The notes under the pieces: generated by a model | Databases searched by the model: none | Seen by the model: the letters and a program-made list of their open reading frames with translations, nothing else | Told to the model about the DNA's origin: nothing | Part shown: positions 23,148 to 31,543 of the stretch, piece by piece | Position numbering within the stretch: the stretch's first letter is position 1 | Layout of the letters: every line of letters starts with the position of its first letter | Source of the DNA: Ferruginibacter sp. | GTDB lineage: Bacteria; Bacteroidota; Bacteroidia; Chitinophagales; Chitinophagaceae | Assembly (NCBI GenBank): GCA_025350645.1 | Contig: JANXXM010000074.1 | Location: 1-36,739 of the forward strand | Length of the DNA stretch: 36,739 nt | Direction of reading: 5' to 3' | Program-made: the position numbers and the translations under genes

Positions 23148-24911
23148 TTACTTTTTTTTTGGAGCACTCCCTGTTGCTGCTGGTTTTGCTGTGCCAGCCG
23201 GTTTTGCAGTAGCTGCTGGTTTTGTACCAGAAGCAGGTTTTGCGGGGGCTGGAGTTTTTGCCGGTGGCCTTGGAGGAGCCGCAGTAGGATTATTCTTTGT
23301 AACAAAATCTTTGTTTTTTAAAGATTGCGCATCTGCAGGGTCTATAGCAAGTGCTTTATCTGCATAAGCAATAGCCGCTGCCTGATCTTTTTTTACATTA
23401 AAAGAATATTGCAGCATGTAAGTATAAGCACCTATCAACTGATCTTTAATTTTAGTTTTATCAAGAGTTTTTTCTCCTACTTCAATGGCTTTTAAATAGG
23501 CCGTTTGCGCTGTACCTAATGCACCGGTGCTGTCTATGCCGGAAGTAGCTTTTGCAATCATGTAATAACCAAAAATATCATCCGGGTATTTTGCTATGTA
23601 CTTATTAAAAATGCTTATAGAAGAATCAAATTTTGCAGCACGAAAATAATCATACCCTGCATTGTAAATATCTACATTGCTATAACTCTTTTTTACCTCT
23701 AACACTTTACTGAACCATTTTGCAGATTCATTATAGTTTTTTTGATTTTGGTAAGATGTTGCCAAAGCTTTTAAATATTTTACTTTATTAGCTTCAATGG
23801 TATCCATAGCTACAGCTTTTTCTACATAAGATGCAGCCTGGGCTTCATTTCCAGGAAATTTCAATAACACCGTTGCATAAGAAGCGTAATCTCCGCCACC
23901 AATTTTTTCCGACAATTGACGTTTAAAATATTCTTCATAACTGGTTTTAGCATTTAAAGAATCTCCAAGGCGGTTATAAGCAAGTGCTTTTATTCCATAC
24001 AAACTAGGGTAAACTGTTGTACCACCTGCTGTAATGCACTCACCTGCTTTTGCGGCTGCCTGTGCAAATAGCCCCTGTGCATATTGCATGCTTGCCCTGT
24101 AAAAGCATGCCTTAGGATCATCATCTGATGCAGCTAGAAATTTATCTAAATACTCAGCGCTTTTGGGTACGTTTATTTCATAATAATAACTGGATAATGC
24201 ACCATATACTGGCGCAAAAGCAGGATCTTTTGCTATGGCATCATTATAAAATTTTAAGAATAACGCTTCCTGAGATGGCCCCTGAGATTGATAGATACCA
24301 CCCGTTCTATATAATGCTCTGGCATAATTAGGATTAAGTGCCAGTGCAGCCTGGTATGTTTGAACAGCATTGCCACCATCGCCAACTTTACGATAAGCGT
24401 TGCCGAGGTTTACCAATACTTCAGGGTCTTTAAAGCCTTTTAAAGTAGTGGCTAATTTTAATTTTTCTACTGCATAAGCCGCATCACCATTTTTTACATC
24501 GGGGTCGCTATTTGGTGCACCAATAGCATTTAATACATCTATTCTTTTTCCACCACTAAGGGAAATAGCCGTTTCAAACCTATTTTTCGCATCTGCATTT
24601 TTACCCTCCAGTAATTCTATATGACCCATACCAGCCGTCAGCAGCGGGCTATTTGGTGTAGCGGATAATTTTTGACGATAAAGTTCTTTTGCACCAGCAA
24701 TATCTTCCAGCCCTATCATTGCCTGGCCAAGATAATATGCAGCAATTTCATCGCCGGCATTTGCAGCAGATAATTTTTGAAAAACATCTTTTGCACTTTT
24801 ATATCTTTCGTAATACAAAAATTTTTTACCCTCGTCTATTGTTTGAGCAAAAGATGCTCCTGCAAAAAGCACTGCCAGCAGCACCAGTACAATTGTTTTC
24901 ATTTTAATCAT
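23148..24911 (-). CDS. Exported TPR-repeat protein with a Pro/Ala/Lys-rich tail
   Basis: 587 residues. A signal peptide (MKTIVLVLLAVLFAGASFAQ, preceded by three residues if the ATG at 24911 is used rather than that at 24902) sends it to the periplasm. From about 25 to 535 it is built from tetratricopeptide-like helix pairs, for example DPEVLVNLGNAYRKVGDGGN and ALALNPNYARALYRTGGIYQ, with many Asn-Pro and Asp-Pro turns. The last 45 residues are low-complexity Pro/Ala/Lys/Thr. TPR superhelices are protein-binding scaffolds. It is the last gene of the tonB-pstS-like group, about 70 nt after the PstS-like gene, and is followed by a strong terminator. A role in envelope assembly or TonB-linked transport is plausible but unproven. 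Confidence 0.88.
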   Translation of the reverse strand: MIKMKTIVLVLLAVLFAGASFAQTIDEGKKFLYYERYKSAKDVFQKLSAANAGDEIAAYYLGQAMIGLEDIAGAKELYRQKLSATPNSPLLTAGMGHIELLEGKNADAKNRFETAISLSGGKRIDVLNAIGAPNSDPDVKNGDAAYAVEKLKLATTLKGFKDPEVLVNLGNAYRKVGDGGNAVQTYQAALALNPNYARALYRTGGIYQSQGPSQEALFLKFYNDAIAKDPAFAPVYGALSSYYYEINVPKSAEYLDKFLAASDDDPKACFYRASMQYAQGLFAQAAAKAGECITAGGTTVYPSLYGIKALAYNRLGDSLNAKTSYEEYFKRQLSEKIGGGDYASYATVLLKFPGNEAQAASYVEKAVAMDTIEANKVKYLKALATSYQNQKNYNESAKWFSKVLEVKKSYSNVDIYNAGYDYFRAAKFDSSISIFNKYIAKYPDDIFGYYMIAKATSGIDSTGALGTAQTAYLKAIEVGEKTLDKTKIKDQLIGAYTYMLQYSFNVKKDQAAAIAYADKALAIDPADAQSLKNKDFVTKNNPTAAPPRPPAKTPAPAKPASGTKPAATAKPAGTAKPAATGSAPKKK

Positions 24912-24980
24912 TGTAAAAATTTAAATAAAGTTAGCAACACAATTTTAAAGAATAAGTTGCAAATAAAGTGTGAATTGGTA

Positions 24981-25910
24981 TTAATTGTTAGGAAACTTAT
25001 CATTTAACCTTACTTCTCTTACGGTAAAACTCATTACCGGTCCTAGATAAGCCCTTCTAAATATCAATTGCCCTCTTTCATATTTTAAAAATGCAACAAA
25101 GCCAGAACCGAGGCCAGTATAATTTTCTTTTACAAGGTAAAACAAACCACGTACCAAAGGATATCTTCTGTTTAAGATACTTTCCTGTGAGGGCATTATG
25201 TATGGGGTATTAACACAAACATCACATTTTACATAAGCTATTTTCAACTTTTTTAACATGCTCACCTGTGCCATTTCTTCCATATTTCCTATGCGGTTTA
25301 TGCCTACAAAACCTACTGCATTTTCGTGCAGGGCAATGTAGTTTAACACTTCATCGCTATTGGGCACTGCTCTTACAATACTAGTATCAAATTTTTGCCC
25401 TCGCAATACAGAATCTTCTACAAACCTTACGGTGCTGGTTTTATTTAATCCATCAAACACAAATGTTTTATTTGTTTTTATTTTACCCGTTAGCTCATTC
25501 TGTAAATCTTGTATGTTGTACAAGGTATCTTTGCTGGCTGCATTTACCACAATGGCCACTGCATCGGTAGCCAATTGGTTCCAGCCCGGATTAAAATTTA
25601 TTTTATCCATCATATATTTTTCCTCCATAGCTGTAAGCCCTCGGGTAACAATTGCCAAACGGGTTGCAGAATCTGCAAAAAAATCTTTCAAACAATCTGC
25701 TTCGGTTTTGTAATGCGCATTTATTTTGGTACCGGGGTTTGTAGCCTCATACATTGCAATCTGCTCCTTTATTACCGGCTCAAAAGATTCATCTACACTA
25801 ATATTAATAGAGCCTGATGTTGGAGTATCCGTTGCGTGAATAGTTTTATCAGCATCATTACAGGCAGCAATAAAAAAAAGCATGAAACTTCCAAATAATA
25901 TTTTTTTCAT
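24981..25910 (-). CDS. PstS-like substrate-binding lipoprotein
   Basis: 309 residues from the ATG at 25910 (a TTG two codons earlier is less likely). The N-terminus MKKILFGSFMLFFIAACND has a lipobox with Cys17, so the mature protein is a lipoprotein. The body resembles the PBP-like domain of PstS-type phosphate-binding proteins: GSINISVDESFEPVIKEQIA, LAIVTRGLTAMEE, NPGWNQLATDAVAIVVNAAS, and a C-terminal half with NSDEVLNYIALHENAVGFVG. No pst permease or ATPase genes are nearby; instead it stands between a TonB gene and a TPR gene, so it may not feed a classical ABC importer. It starts 2 nt after the small membrane-protein gene. Confidence 0.85.
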   Translation of the reverse strand: MKKILFGSFMLFFIAACNDADKTIHATDTPTSGSINISVDESFEPVIKEQIAMYEATNPGTKINAHYKTEADCLKDFFADSATRLAIVTRGLTAMEEKYMMDKINFNPGWNQLATDAVAIVVNAASKDTLYNIQDLQNELTGKIKTNKTFVFDGLNKTSTVRFVEDSVLRGQKFDTSIVRAVPNSDEVLNYIALHENAVGFVGINRIGNMEEMAQVSMLKKLKIAYVKCDVCVNTPYIMPSQESILNRRYPLVRGLFYLVKENYTGLGSGFVAFLKYERGQLIFRRAYLGPVMSFTVREVRLNDKFPNN

Positions 25911-25912
25911 AA

Positions 25913-26176
25913 TCAACTTTCTCTGAAATAATTTTTCTTATATCCTCTGTATATCCTAAACAAGCCATATATCCAGCAAACAATACCAAACATTTTTATA
26001 AGTTGTGCATCATATTTTTTAAGTAAAAAATCCTCTACTTTTGGTATGGGCAACAGGAATAAACAGCCCGCTGCAATTAGTAATATACCCATTACATAAT
26101 TTGTAATGCTCCTCATGCGGATGATACCTTTATCTCTGTTGCTCATTTTTTCTTTTTCAAATTCTTCCAATGCCAT
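25913..26176 (-). CDS. Small membrane protein of unknown function
   Basis: 87 residues with two hydrophobic segments: about 26-45 (YVMGILLIAAGCLFLLPI) and about 61-78 (MFGIVCWIYGLFRIYRGY). The N-terminus is charged and rich in Glu/Lys. No family recognised. The stop is 2 nt before the PstS-like lipoprotein gene, so the two are co-translated. Its start is 51 nt past the tonB terminator, suggesting its own promoter or partial read-through. Confidence 0.7.
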   Translation of the reverse strand: MALEEFEKEKMSNRDKGIIRMRSITNYVMGILLIAAGCLFLLPIPKVEDFLLKKYDAQLIKMFGIVCWIYGLFRIYRGYKKNYFRES

Positions 26177-26222
26177 TATGCTTTAATTTTTGGGCAATGT
26201 AGTAATAAAATTTCGGGTTAAT

Positions 26223-26256
26223 AAAAACCGGTACCTTCCCTTTGGAAAGTACCCGG
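26223..26256 (-). terminator. Terminator after the tonB-like gene
   Basis: CCGG(T)ACcTTCC (26228-26239) pairs with GGAAaGTAcCCGG (26244-26256) with one mismatch and one bulged base around a 4-base loop. On the minus strand a five-T run follows. It lies 19 nt downstream of the tonB-like stop and before the small membrane-protein gene. Confidence 0.75.
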
Positions 26257-26274
26257 ATAATTTAAATTTAAATG

Positions 26275-27084
26275 TTAATCTGCTGCCGTAAATTTTACCG
26301 GTATCATATTATAAACAGATACATTTTCTCCTTTTGTTTTTCCCGGTATCCATTGAGGCATTTTTTTAAGTACCCGTATTACCTCATTGTTAAACAAAGT
26401 ACCGCCATCTTCTACTGTTTCAAAACCTTTAAGTACACCATCATAGCCCACAATAAATTTAATTTTTACGGTTACTGTTTGTCCTTCCTCCATTTCCTGC
26501 GGGTTTACAAGATTTCTTTGTAAAAATTTCCTAAGGGCCTCCATACCGCCGGGGTAAGAGGGCATTATTTCAGCCGTATTATTGGGCGTTATTTTATCTA
26601 TTATTACTTTTATAACAGGTGCTATTACCGGCTCGCCAACAGGTAAATTTTGCGGAGCGGCAACAATGGGAATACCGGGTTTACCTTTAATATCTTCACT
26701 ACCATTTTGCACATCATCCCGCAGGCTATTTATTGGTGCCACCACCGGGTCTTTAGTAATGAGAATATTGCTGGCAACTTTTTGTGTATTTATTTTAGGT
26801 TGTACTGTGGCTGGTTTTTGTGGCTGTAAAATATCTTTTGGTTTTTCAATTGGTGGCGCTGCCATACTCACGTAGCCGCCTACCTGCAATGGCGGTATAT
26901 CTTTTTTTTCTTTCTTTAAAAAGCTAAACATGCAAAGCATAGCTGCAAGAAGAAAAGTAACTCCCAAAGCCTTATAGAGCCTGTTATTATAGAATTTTCG
27001 GAGGCTATAGGCGCCATAGCTTTTATTTCTGTTTTCAAAAATAATATCCAACACATCTGCATGTAAAATTTTTTCTGTGGTCAT
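26275..27084 (-). CDS. TonB-family energy transducer
   Basis: 269 residues. The cytoplasmic head VLDIIFENRNKSYGAYSLRK is the usual start of Bacteroidota TonB proteins, followed by one membrane helix (about 37-56). A Pro/Lys-rich periplasmic linker comes next (PIEKPKDILQPQKPATVQPK). The C-terminal TonB domain (about 175-267) contains MPSYPGGMEALRKFLQRNL, VKIKFIVGYDGVLKGFETVE and IRVLKKMPQWIPGK. Such proteins couple the ExbB-ExbD proton channel to TonB-dependent outer-membrane receptors; no exbB or exbD is in the window. It begins the minus-strand group that continues with the small membrane protein, PstS-like and TPR genes. Confidence 0.93.
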   Translation of the reverse strand: MTTEKILHADVLDIIFENRNKSYGAYSLRKFYNNRLYKALGVTFLLAAMLCMFSFLKKEKKDIPPLQVGGYVSMAAPPIEKPKDILQPQKPATVQPKINTQKVASNILITKDPVVAPINSLRDDVQNGSEDIKGKPGIPIVAAPQNLPVGEPVIAPVIKVIIDKITPNNTAEIMPSYPGGMEALRKFLQRNLVNPQEMEEGQTVTVKIKFIVGYDGVLKGFETVEDGGTLFNNEVIRVLKKMPQWIPGKTKGENVSVYNMIPVKFTAAD

Positions 27085-27242
27085 AATAAATATTTTAAAA
27101 ATGATAAAAAATTAAAGAACGGCGTCGTTATGGGTAAGATGCCCGGCAGCCAAAAATTCCATAAAGCAGGAGTTATTATTTGCAGTATATGGTATGATGC
27201 CCCGGATTTTTAAACAACGGTGATATGTCTATCGTCTTTAAT

Positions 27243-27250
27243 TATCTTTG
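27243..27250 (+). promoter_or_regulatory. Minus-7 element for the phosphatase-hisS operon
   Basis: TATCTTTG is a perfect match to TAnnTTTG; the phosphatase ATG is 24 nt downstream. No good TTG minus-33 element is visible at the expected distance. Confidence 0.5.
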
Positions 27251-27274
27251 CCCGCAAATAACTTATTTATACTA

Positions 27275-27757
27275 ATGAAGATTTTAATAGTATGCCTGGG
27301 TAACATTTGCCGCAGCCCTCTGGCAGAAGCTGTATTGCAATATAAAGCAGTTGCAGCGGGGTTACGATGGACAATAGAAAGTGCAGGTACCAATGGTTTA
27401 CACAGCGGCGAAGCGCCACACCATCTCAGCCAGAAAGTAGCTAAGCAAAACGGTATAGACATCAGCAGGCAAACTTCTAGAAAATTTACGGCGGCCGATG
27501 TTGATAATTATGATTTTATTTATGCAATGGCAGCCGATGTTTTACAGGATATAAAAAAAATAAGCGGCAATAAATTTAACCCCGCCAAAATAGATTTTTT
27601 TCTAAATGCCCTACACCCCAATAAAAATAGCAATGTACCAGACCCCTGGTATGGGGGCGAAGATGGATATCTGGAAGTATATGAACTTATAAATAACACC
27701 TGCGATGCTATAATTGAAAATTATTTTGCATCAACCTATAAAAAAGAAAAAGTATAA
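27275..27757 (+). CDS. Low-molecular-weight protein-tyrosine phosphatase
   Basis: 160 residues from the ATG at 27275 (MKILIVCLGNICRSPLAEAV). The open frame reaches back to a TTG at 27248, but that overlaps the promoter element. The catalytic P-loop CLGNICRSP (Cys7 to Arg13, Ser14) is complete, and the general-acid Asp is in VPDPWYGG near residue 119. The enzyme hydrolyses phosphotyrosine, in bacteria often on tyrosine kinases of polysaccharide export. Its stop overlaps the hisS start by one base (TAATG), so the two are co-expressed. Confidence 0.93.
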   Translation: MKILIVCLGNICRSPLAEAVLQYKAVAAGLRWTIESAGTNGLHSGEAPHHLSQKVAKQNGIDISRQTSRKFTAADVDNYDFIYAMAADVLQDIKKISGNKFNPAKIDFFLNALHPNKNSNVPDPWYGGEDGYLEVYELINNTCDAIIENYFASTYKKEKV

Positions 27758-29124
27758 TGGCCAAACCAAGCCTGCCGCAAGGCACAAGAGATTTTGCTGC
27801 GGCAACCATTTATAAAAGAAATTTTATTTTAAATACTATCCGTTCTGTATTTGAATTATACGGTTTTGAACCATTGGAAACTCCCGCAATGGAAAACCTG
27901 GAAACATTGATGGGTAAGTATGGCGAAGAAGGGGATAAACTTATTTTTAAAATATTGAACAACGGGCTCAATGATCCTAAAAATTTGGATAAAGCAACCG
28001 ATGGTTTTCAAAAATTATTAGAAGGGAAAAATACCGCTGCACTCACCGAACGTGCATTAAAATACGACCTTACGATACCGTTTGCAAGATACGTAGCCAT
28101 GAATGCAAATACAATCACCTTCCCCTACAAGCGCTACCAGATACAACCCGTATGGCGGGCAGATAGGCCTCAGCGAGGCCGCTACCGGGAGTTTACGCAA
28201 TGCGATGCCGATGTGGTTGGAAGCACAGCTATGATAAACGAAGCAGATCTATGCAACATATACCATCAGTCTTTTACAGCACTGGGTTTAAAAGATTATG
28301 CGCTAAATATTAACAGCAGAAAAATATTGGCAGCGCTTGCCGAAATGGCTGGTGGTAGCCGTAAAATGATGGACATCACCATCACTATTGATAAGCTAGA
28401 TAAGATAGGTATAGATAAAGTAAAAGAAGAACTGGGCAGCCGTGGAATTACAGAAAGCAATATCGACATCATAGAAAAATATTTAAATATTAGCGGCAGC
28501 AACGAAGAAAAAATTGCAGCCATATCCTTATTATTTGCTGAAAGTGAGACGGGCAAAAAAGGAATAGCAGAATTAAAATATTTGCTTCAACATGCCGCCA
28601 ATACAAACCTTATTGTAGATTTTACACTTGCCCGTGGTTTAAATTACTATACCGGAATTATTTTTGAAGCAAAAGCACCATCCACAGTAAAAATGGGAAG
28701 TATTGGTGGCGGTGGGCGTTATGATGATCTTACTGGTTTATTCGGTGTGCCAAATATACCTGGTGTGGGTATCAGTTTTGGTATTGACAGAATATATGAT
28801 GTAATGGAAGAGCTTAATATTTTTCCGGAAAACATCAGTACAAAAACGAAGGCTATTTTTTTTAATTTGGAAGAAACAGCAATTTTAAAATCCATGCAAT
28901 TGATGAATGGTATGCGAGATAACAATATTGCCTGCGAACTTTATCCTGAAAATATTAAACTGGACAAGCAATTTAAATATGCAGATAAAAAAGGTATTCC
29001 TTATGCAGTAATCATAGGCACAAAAGAAATGGAAAACAATACCTGCATGGTAAAGAATTTAAAAAAAGGCGAACAACAACAAATAAAAATGAGTGAGCTT
29101 AACAGTTTTTTTACAAACAAATAA
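27757..29124 (+). CDS. hisS: Histidine-tRNA ligase
   Basis: 455-residue class II aminoacyl-tRNA synthetase that attaches histidine to tRNA-His. KPSLPQGTRDFAAATIYKRN at the N-terminus precedes motif 1. Motif 2 appears in QPVWRADRPQRGRYREFTQC, the histidine-specific segment LARGLNYYTGIIFE follows, and motif 3 is around GVGISFGIDRI. GGGRYDDLTGLFG is also typical. The C-terminal anticodon-binding domain (about 360-455) is present. Length is normal. Translation is coupled to the phosphatase gene by a 1-nt overlap. Confidence 0.97.
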   Translation: MAKPSLPQGTRDFAAATIYKRNFILNTIRSVFELYGFEPLETPAMENLETLMGKYGEEGDKLIFKILNNGLNDPKNLDKATDGFQKLLEGKNTAALTERALKYDLTIPFARYVAMNANTITFPYKRYQIQPVWRADRPQRGRYREFTQCDADVVGSTAMINEADLCNIYHQSFTALGLKDYALNINSRKILAALAEMAGGSRKMMDITITIDKLDKIGIDKVKEELGSRGITESNIDIIEKYLNISGSNEEKIAAISLLFAESETGKKGIAELKYLLQHAANTNLIVDFTLARGLNYYTGIIFEAKAPSTVKMGSIGGGGRYDDLTGLFGVPNIPGVGISFGIDRIYDVMEELNIFPENISTKTKAIFFNLEETAILKSMQLMNGMRDNNIACELYPENIKLDKQFKYADKKGIPYAVIIGTKEMENNTCMVKNLKKGEQQQIKMSELNSFFTNK

Positions 29125-29179
29125 ATAATTATACGGTTACAAAAACAACATTAACGGTATTAACCAAAAACAAAAAATT

Positions 29180-30835
29180 ATGCAAAAACGTTTCCTGTCT
29201 TTTTTAGCTGTGGCAATTATAGCTGTGGTATTTTTTTCTTCCTGCTCTAAAACAAATAAGCAGGGGCGTTACATACCAGCCGCTGCGGGTTTTGTAATGA
29301 TAGTAAATGGTGATGCGCTGCAGGCAAAACTACCCTGGGAAGAAATAAAGAAAAACGATTGGTTTAAAAAAATGAGTACAGACAGTAGTATGCCAGCTTT
29401 TGCAAAATCTATACTGGATAACCCGGAAAACAGCGGTGTAAATGTAAAAAGTGATCTCATCCTCTTCATTGTAAAAGACAGCATGGGCAGCTACAAAGCC
29501 GTAGAAGGTTTTGTAAAAGATGAAGCAAAACTAAAACAATTTATTACCAGCGCAAATAAAGAGGCGAAAGAATCTTCTAAAGATGGTTACACCTATTTTG
29601 CTGATGAACAATCCAGCATAGGATATAATAAAGAAAGATTTGTGTATACCATAAACACGCCACAAATGGCTGCTATGAAAATGCCTATGCAAATGGATAC
29701 AACGTTTGGCCAAGGCATGCAGGAACTAAAAAATAAGAGGGATATGAATGTAATAACTGCTGCCGTTATTGCACAAAAAGAGGAGGGAAGCCTTGCTGCC
29801 AATGAAAAATTTACTACGCTGGTAAGTGGCAAGAACGATGCCTGTTTTTGGGTGAATGCCCAATACCTTGCTACATTACCAAACCTTAGTGGTATGGCTG
29901 CTGCCGTAGATATTACGAAACTGTATAACGGGGCTATTACTGCAGGTACATTAAATTTTAATAACGGTAAAATTGATGTAGACCTTACCTCGTATGCTGG
30001 TAAAGAAATGACCGAATTATATAAAAAATATAACGGCAGCAGTATTGATAAAGCAATGGTAAGTAATATACCATCGCAAAATGTAGCGGGTTTATTTGCA
30101 TTTAATTTTAAACCAGAAGGCATTAAAGAATTTTTGAAATTGCTTAATCTGGATGGCTTTGCAAACTTAGGTGCAGGGCAGGTGGGTTTTACGCTGGATG
30201 ATTTTATTAAAGCAAATAGAGGAGATATACTTATAGCCGTAACTGATGTAAAAAGTGAAAGCCCGTTAGGGAGTGCCAATGTAATTTTTGCAACTTCTAT
30301 AAACGACAAAACTTCTTTTAATAAAATAATAGATGCAGGCAAAAAAGTAGGCGGACCAATGCTAGGAGATAATCCAATGGTAGAAAAACTGGCATATAAC
30401 AGCAATGACAAATATTTTGTTTTTTCCAATAATAAATCTGTAGCAGATGCTTACCTGGCAGGCACTTCAAAGCAATCTTTTTCTTTTTTAGATAAAATAA
30501 GTGGCGGCCCTTTTGGTGGCTATGTAAATTTTAAATACATTTTTGAGGCAATGAAACCCAGTGTTAATGCGGATGATAGCCTGGCGCTTGCTGGCTATGC
30601 TGCCACGCAAAAAATGTGGGATAATCTTTTAATAAGCGGTGGCAATTTTAAAGAAGGGGGTATAACCCAACACTGGGAAATAAACCTGATAGATAAAAAT
30701 ACCAACAGTCTTAAACAATTAAACGGATACCTGGGTACAATGGCAGATTTAGAAGAAAAGAAAAAAGCGAAAAGACTGATCGTTGAAGATGTGATAATGC
30801 CACAGATAAAAGATTCAGCAAAATCTATAAGATAA
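29180..30835 (+). CDS. DUF4836-type lipoprotein
   Basis: 551 residues. The N-terminus MQKRFLSFLAVAIIAVVFFS followed by S-C has a lipobox with Cys22, so a lipoprotein of the outer or inner membrane. YIPAAAGFVMIVNGDALQAK and the repeated alternation of beta strands and helices are typical, as I recall, of DUF4836 proteins of Bacteroidota, whose function is unknown. About 55 nt separate it from hisS, with no clear terminator between them; an intrinsic terminator follows the gene at 30853. Confidence 0.8.
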   Translation: MQKRFLSFLAVAIIAVVFFSSCSKTNKQGRYIPAAAGFVMIVNGDALQAKLPWEEIKKNDWFKKMSTDSSMPAFAKSILDNPENSGVNVKSDLILFIVKDSMGSYKAVEGFVKDEAKLKQFITSANKEAKESSKDGYTYFADEQSSIGYNKERFVYTINTPQMAAMKMPMQMDTTFGQGMQELKNKRDMNVITAAVIAQKEEGSLAANEKFTTLVSGKNDACFWVNAQYLATLPNLSGMAAAVDITKLYNGAITAGTLNFNNGKIDVDLTSYAGKEMTELYKKYNGSSIDKAMVSNIPSQNVAGLFAFNFKPEGIKEFLKLLNLDGFANLGAGQVGFTLDDFIKANRGDILIAVTDVKSESPLGSANVIFATSINDKTSFNKIIDAGKKVGGPMLGDNPMVEKLAYNSNDKYFVFSNNKSVADAYLAGTSKQSFSFLDKISGGPFGGYVNFKYIFEAMKPSVNADDSLALAGYAATQKMWDNLLISGGNFKEGGITQHWEINLIDKNTNSLKQLNGYLGTMADLEEKKKAKRLIVEDVIMPQIKDSAKSIR

Positions 30836-30852
30836 TTTTTAATCTAAATCAT

Positions 30853-30887
30853 AAAAGCCGTCATTTGTTTTACTGACGGCTTTTTTA
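30853..30887 (+). terminator. Intrinsic terminator after the DUF4836 gene
   Basis: AAAAGCCGTCA (30853-30863) pairs perfectly with TGACGGCTTTT (30874-30884) around a 10-base loop, followed by more T residues. The A-run on the other arm would also allow termination in the reverse direction. It ends only about 11 bases before the ATG of the ABC ATPase gene. Confidence 0.9.
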
Positions 30888-30893
30888 TTTTTA
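30865..30893 (+). promoter_or_regulatory. Candidate promoter overlapping the terminator
   Basis: TTG at 30865-30867 lies in the terminator loop and TATTTTTA at 30886-30893, in its T-tract, matches 7 of 8 positions of TAnnTTTG, 18 bases apart. Transcription from it would begin at or next to the ATG at 30898, giving a nearly leaderless mRNA. Confidence 0.4.
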
Positions 30894-30897
30894 CTCC

Positions 30898-31539
30898 ATG
30901 AACATCACACTAAAAAATATTGTTCCGCAGTTTTTAGAAAAAGAAAAAATACAACGCTCACAAATATGGGGGCAGGAGCACACTTTTCGTAAAGGAGAAA
31001 TGATACAGATTGTTGCACCAAGCGGCAGTGGCAAAACTTCGCTAGTTCATTTTTTATACGGTCTTAGAAAAGATTATACCGGCGATATTTTGCTTGGCGA
31101 AAAAAAGCTAAAAAGCCTTACTCCACCAGTACTAGCAGCAATACGTGCAGATGATGTGAGTATTATTTTTCAGGATTTGCGGCTATTTAAAGATTTTAGC
31201 ACACAGCAAAATATAGAGATTAAAAGATTGCTCTCCGCTTTTCACAATACCTCAAAAATAAACGAAATGGCAGAGCGACTAGGAATAGCAAATAAGCTTA
31301 CACAAAATGCCGGTACATGCAGCTACGGAGAGCAGCAGCGTATCGCAATAATACGTGCTTTACAACAGCCTTTTGATTTTATTATTATGGACGAACCCTT
31401 TAGCCACCTGGATGAAAATAACAGAGAAAAAGCCATGCAGCTAATAGAAGAGGAAGCAAAAGCAAGAGGTGCAGCAATCATTCTTGCAGATCTTAAGCCG
31501 ATAGAATTTTTTAACGCAGAACACATCATCCATTTATAG
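30898..31539 (+). CDS. ABC transporter ATP-binding protein (LolD/FtsE-like)
   Basis: 213 residues. Walker A PSGSGKTS (41-48), Q-loop in IIFQDLRLF (about 92), signature CSYGEQQR (141-148, a variant of LSGGQ) and Walker B FIIMDEPFSHLDE (161-173) are present. The segment where the switch histidine normally stands reads IILADLKP rather than the usual T-H-D, so the H-loop His appears to be replaced by Ala, and ATP turnover may be altered. It pairs with the FtsX-type permease that begins 4 nt later. The pair belongs to the LolCDE/MacB/FtsEX class; the cargo is unknown. Confidence 0.9.
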   Translation: MNITLKNIVPQFLEKEKIQRSQIWGQEHTFRKGEMIQIVAPSGSGKTSLVHFLYGLRKDYTGDILLGEKKLKSLTPPVLAAIRADDVSIIFQDLRLFKDFSTQQNIEIKRLLSAFHNTSKINEMAERLGIANKLTQNAGTCSYGEQQRIAIIRALQQPFDFIIMDEPFSHLDENNREKAMQLIEEEAKARGAAIILADLKPIEFFNAEHIIHL

Positions 31540-31543
31540 AAAC

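Noticed and set aside
24981..25910. Full phosphate ABC importer locus
   Set aside because: No pstC, pstA, pstB or phoU genes lie nearby; only the binding protein is PstS-like.
29593..30429. Minus-strand open frame of 278 codons
   Set aside because: Antisense to the DUF4836 lipoprotein gene, which has a signal peptide, lipobox and terminator; the antisense product resembles no family.
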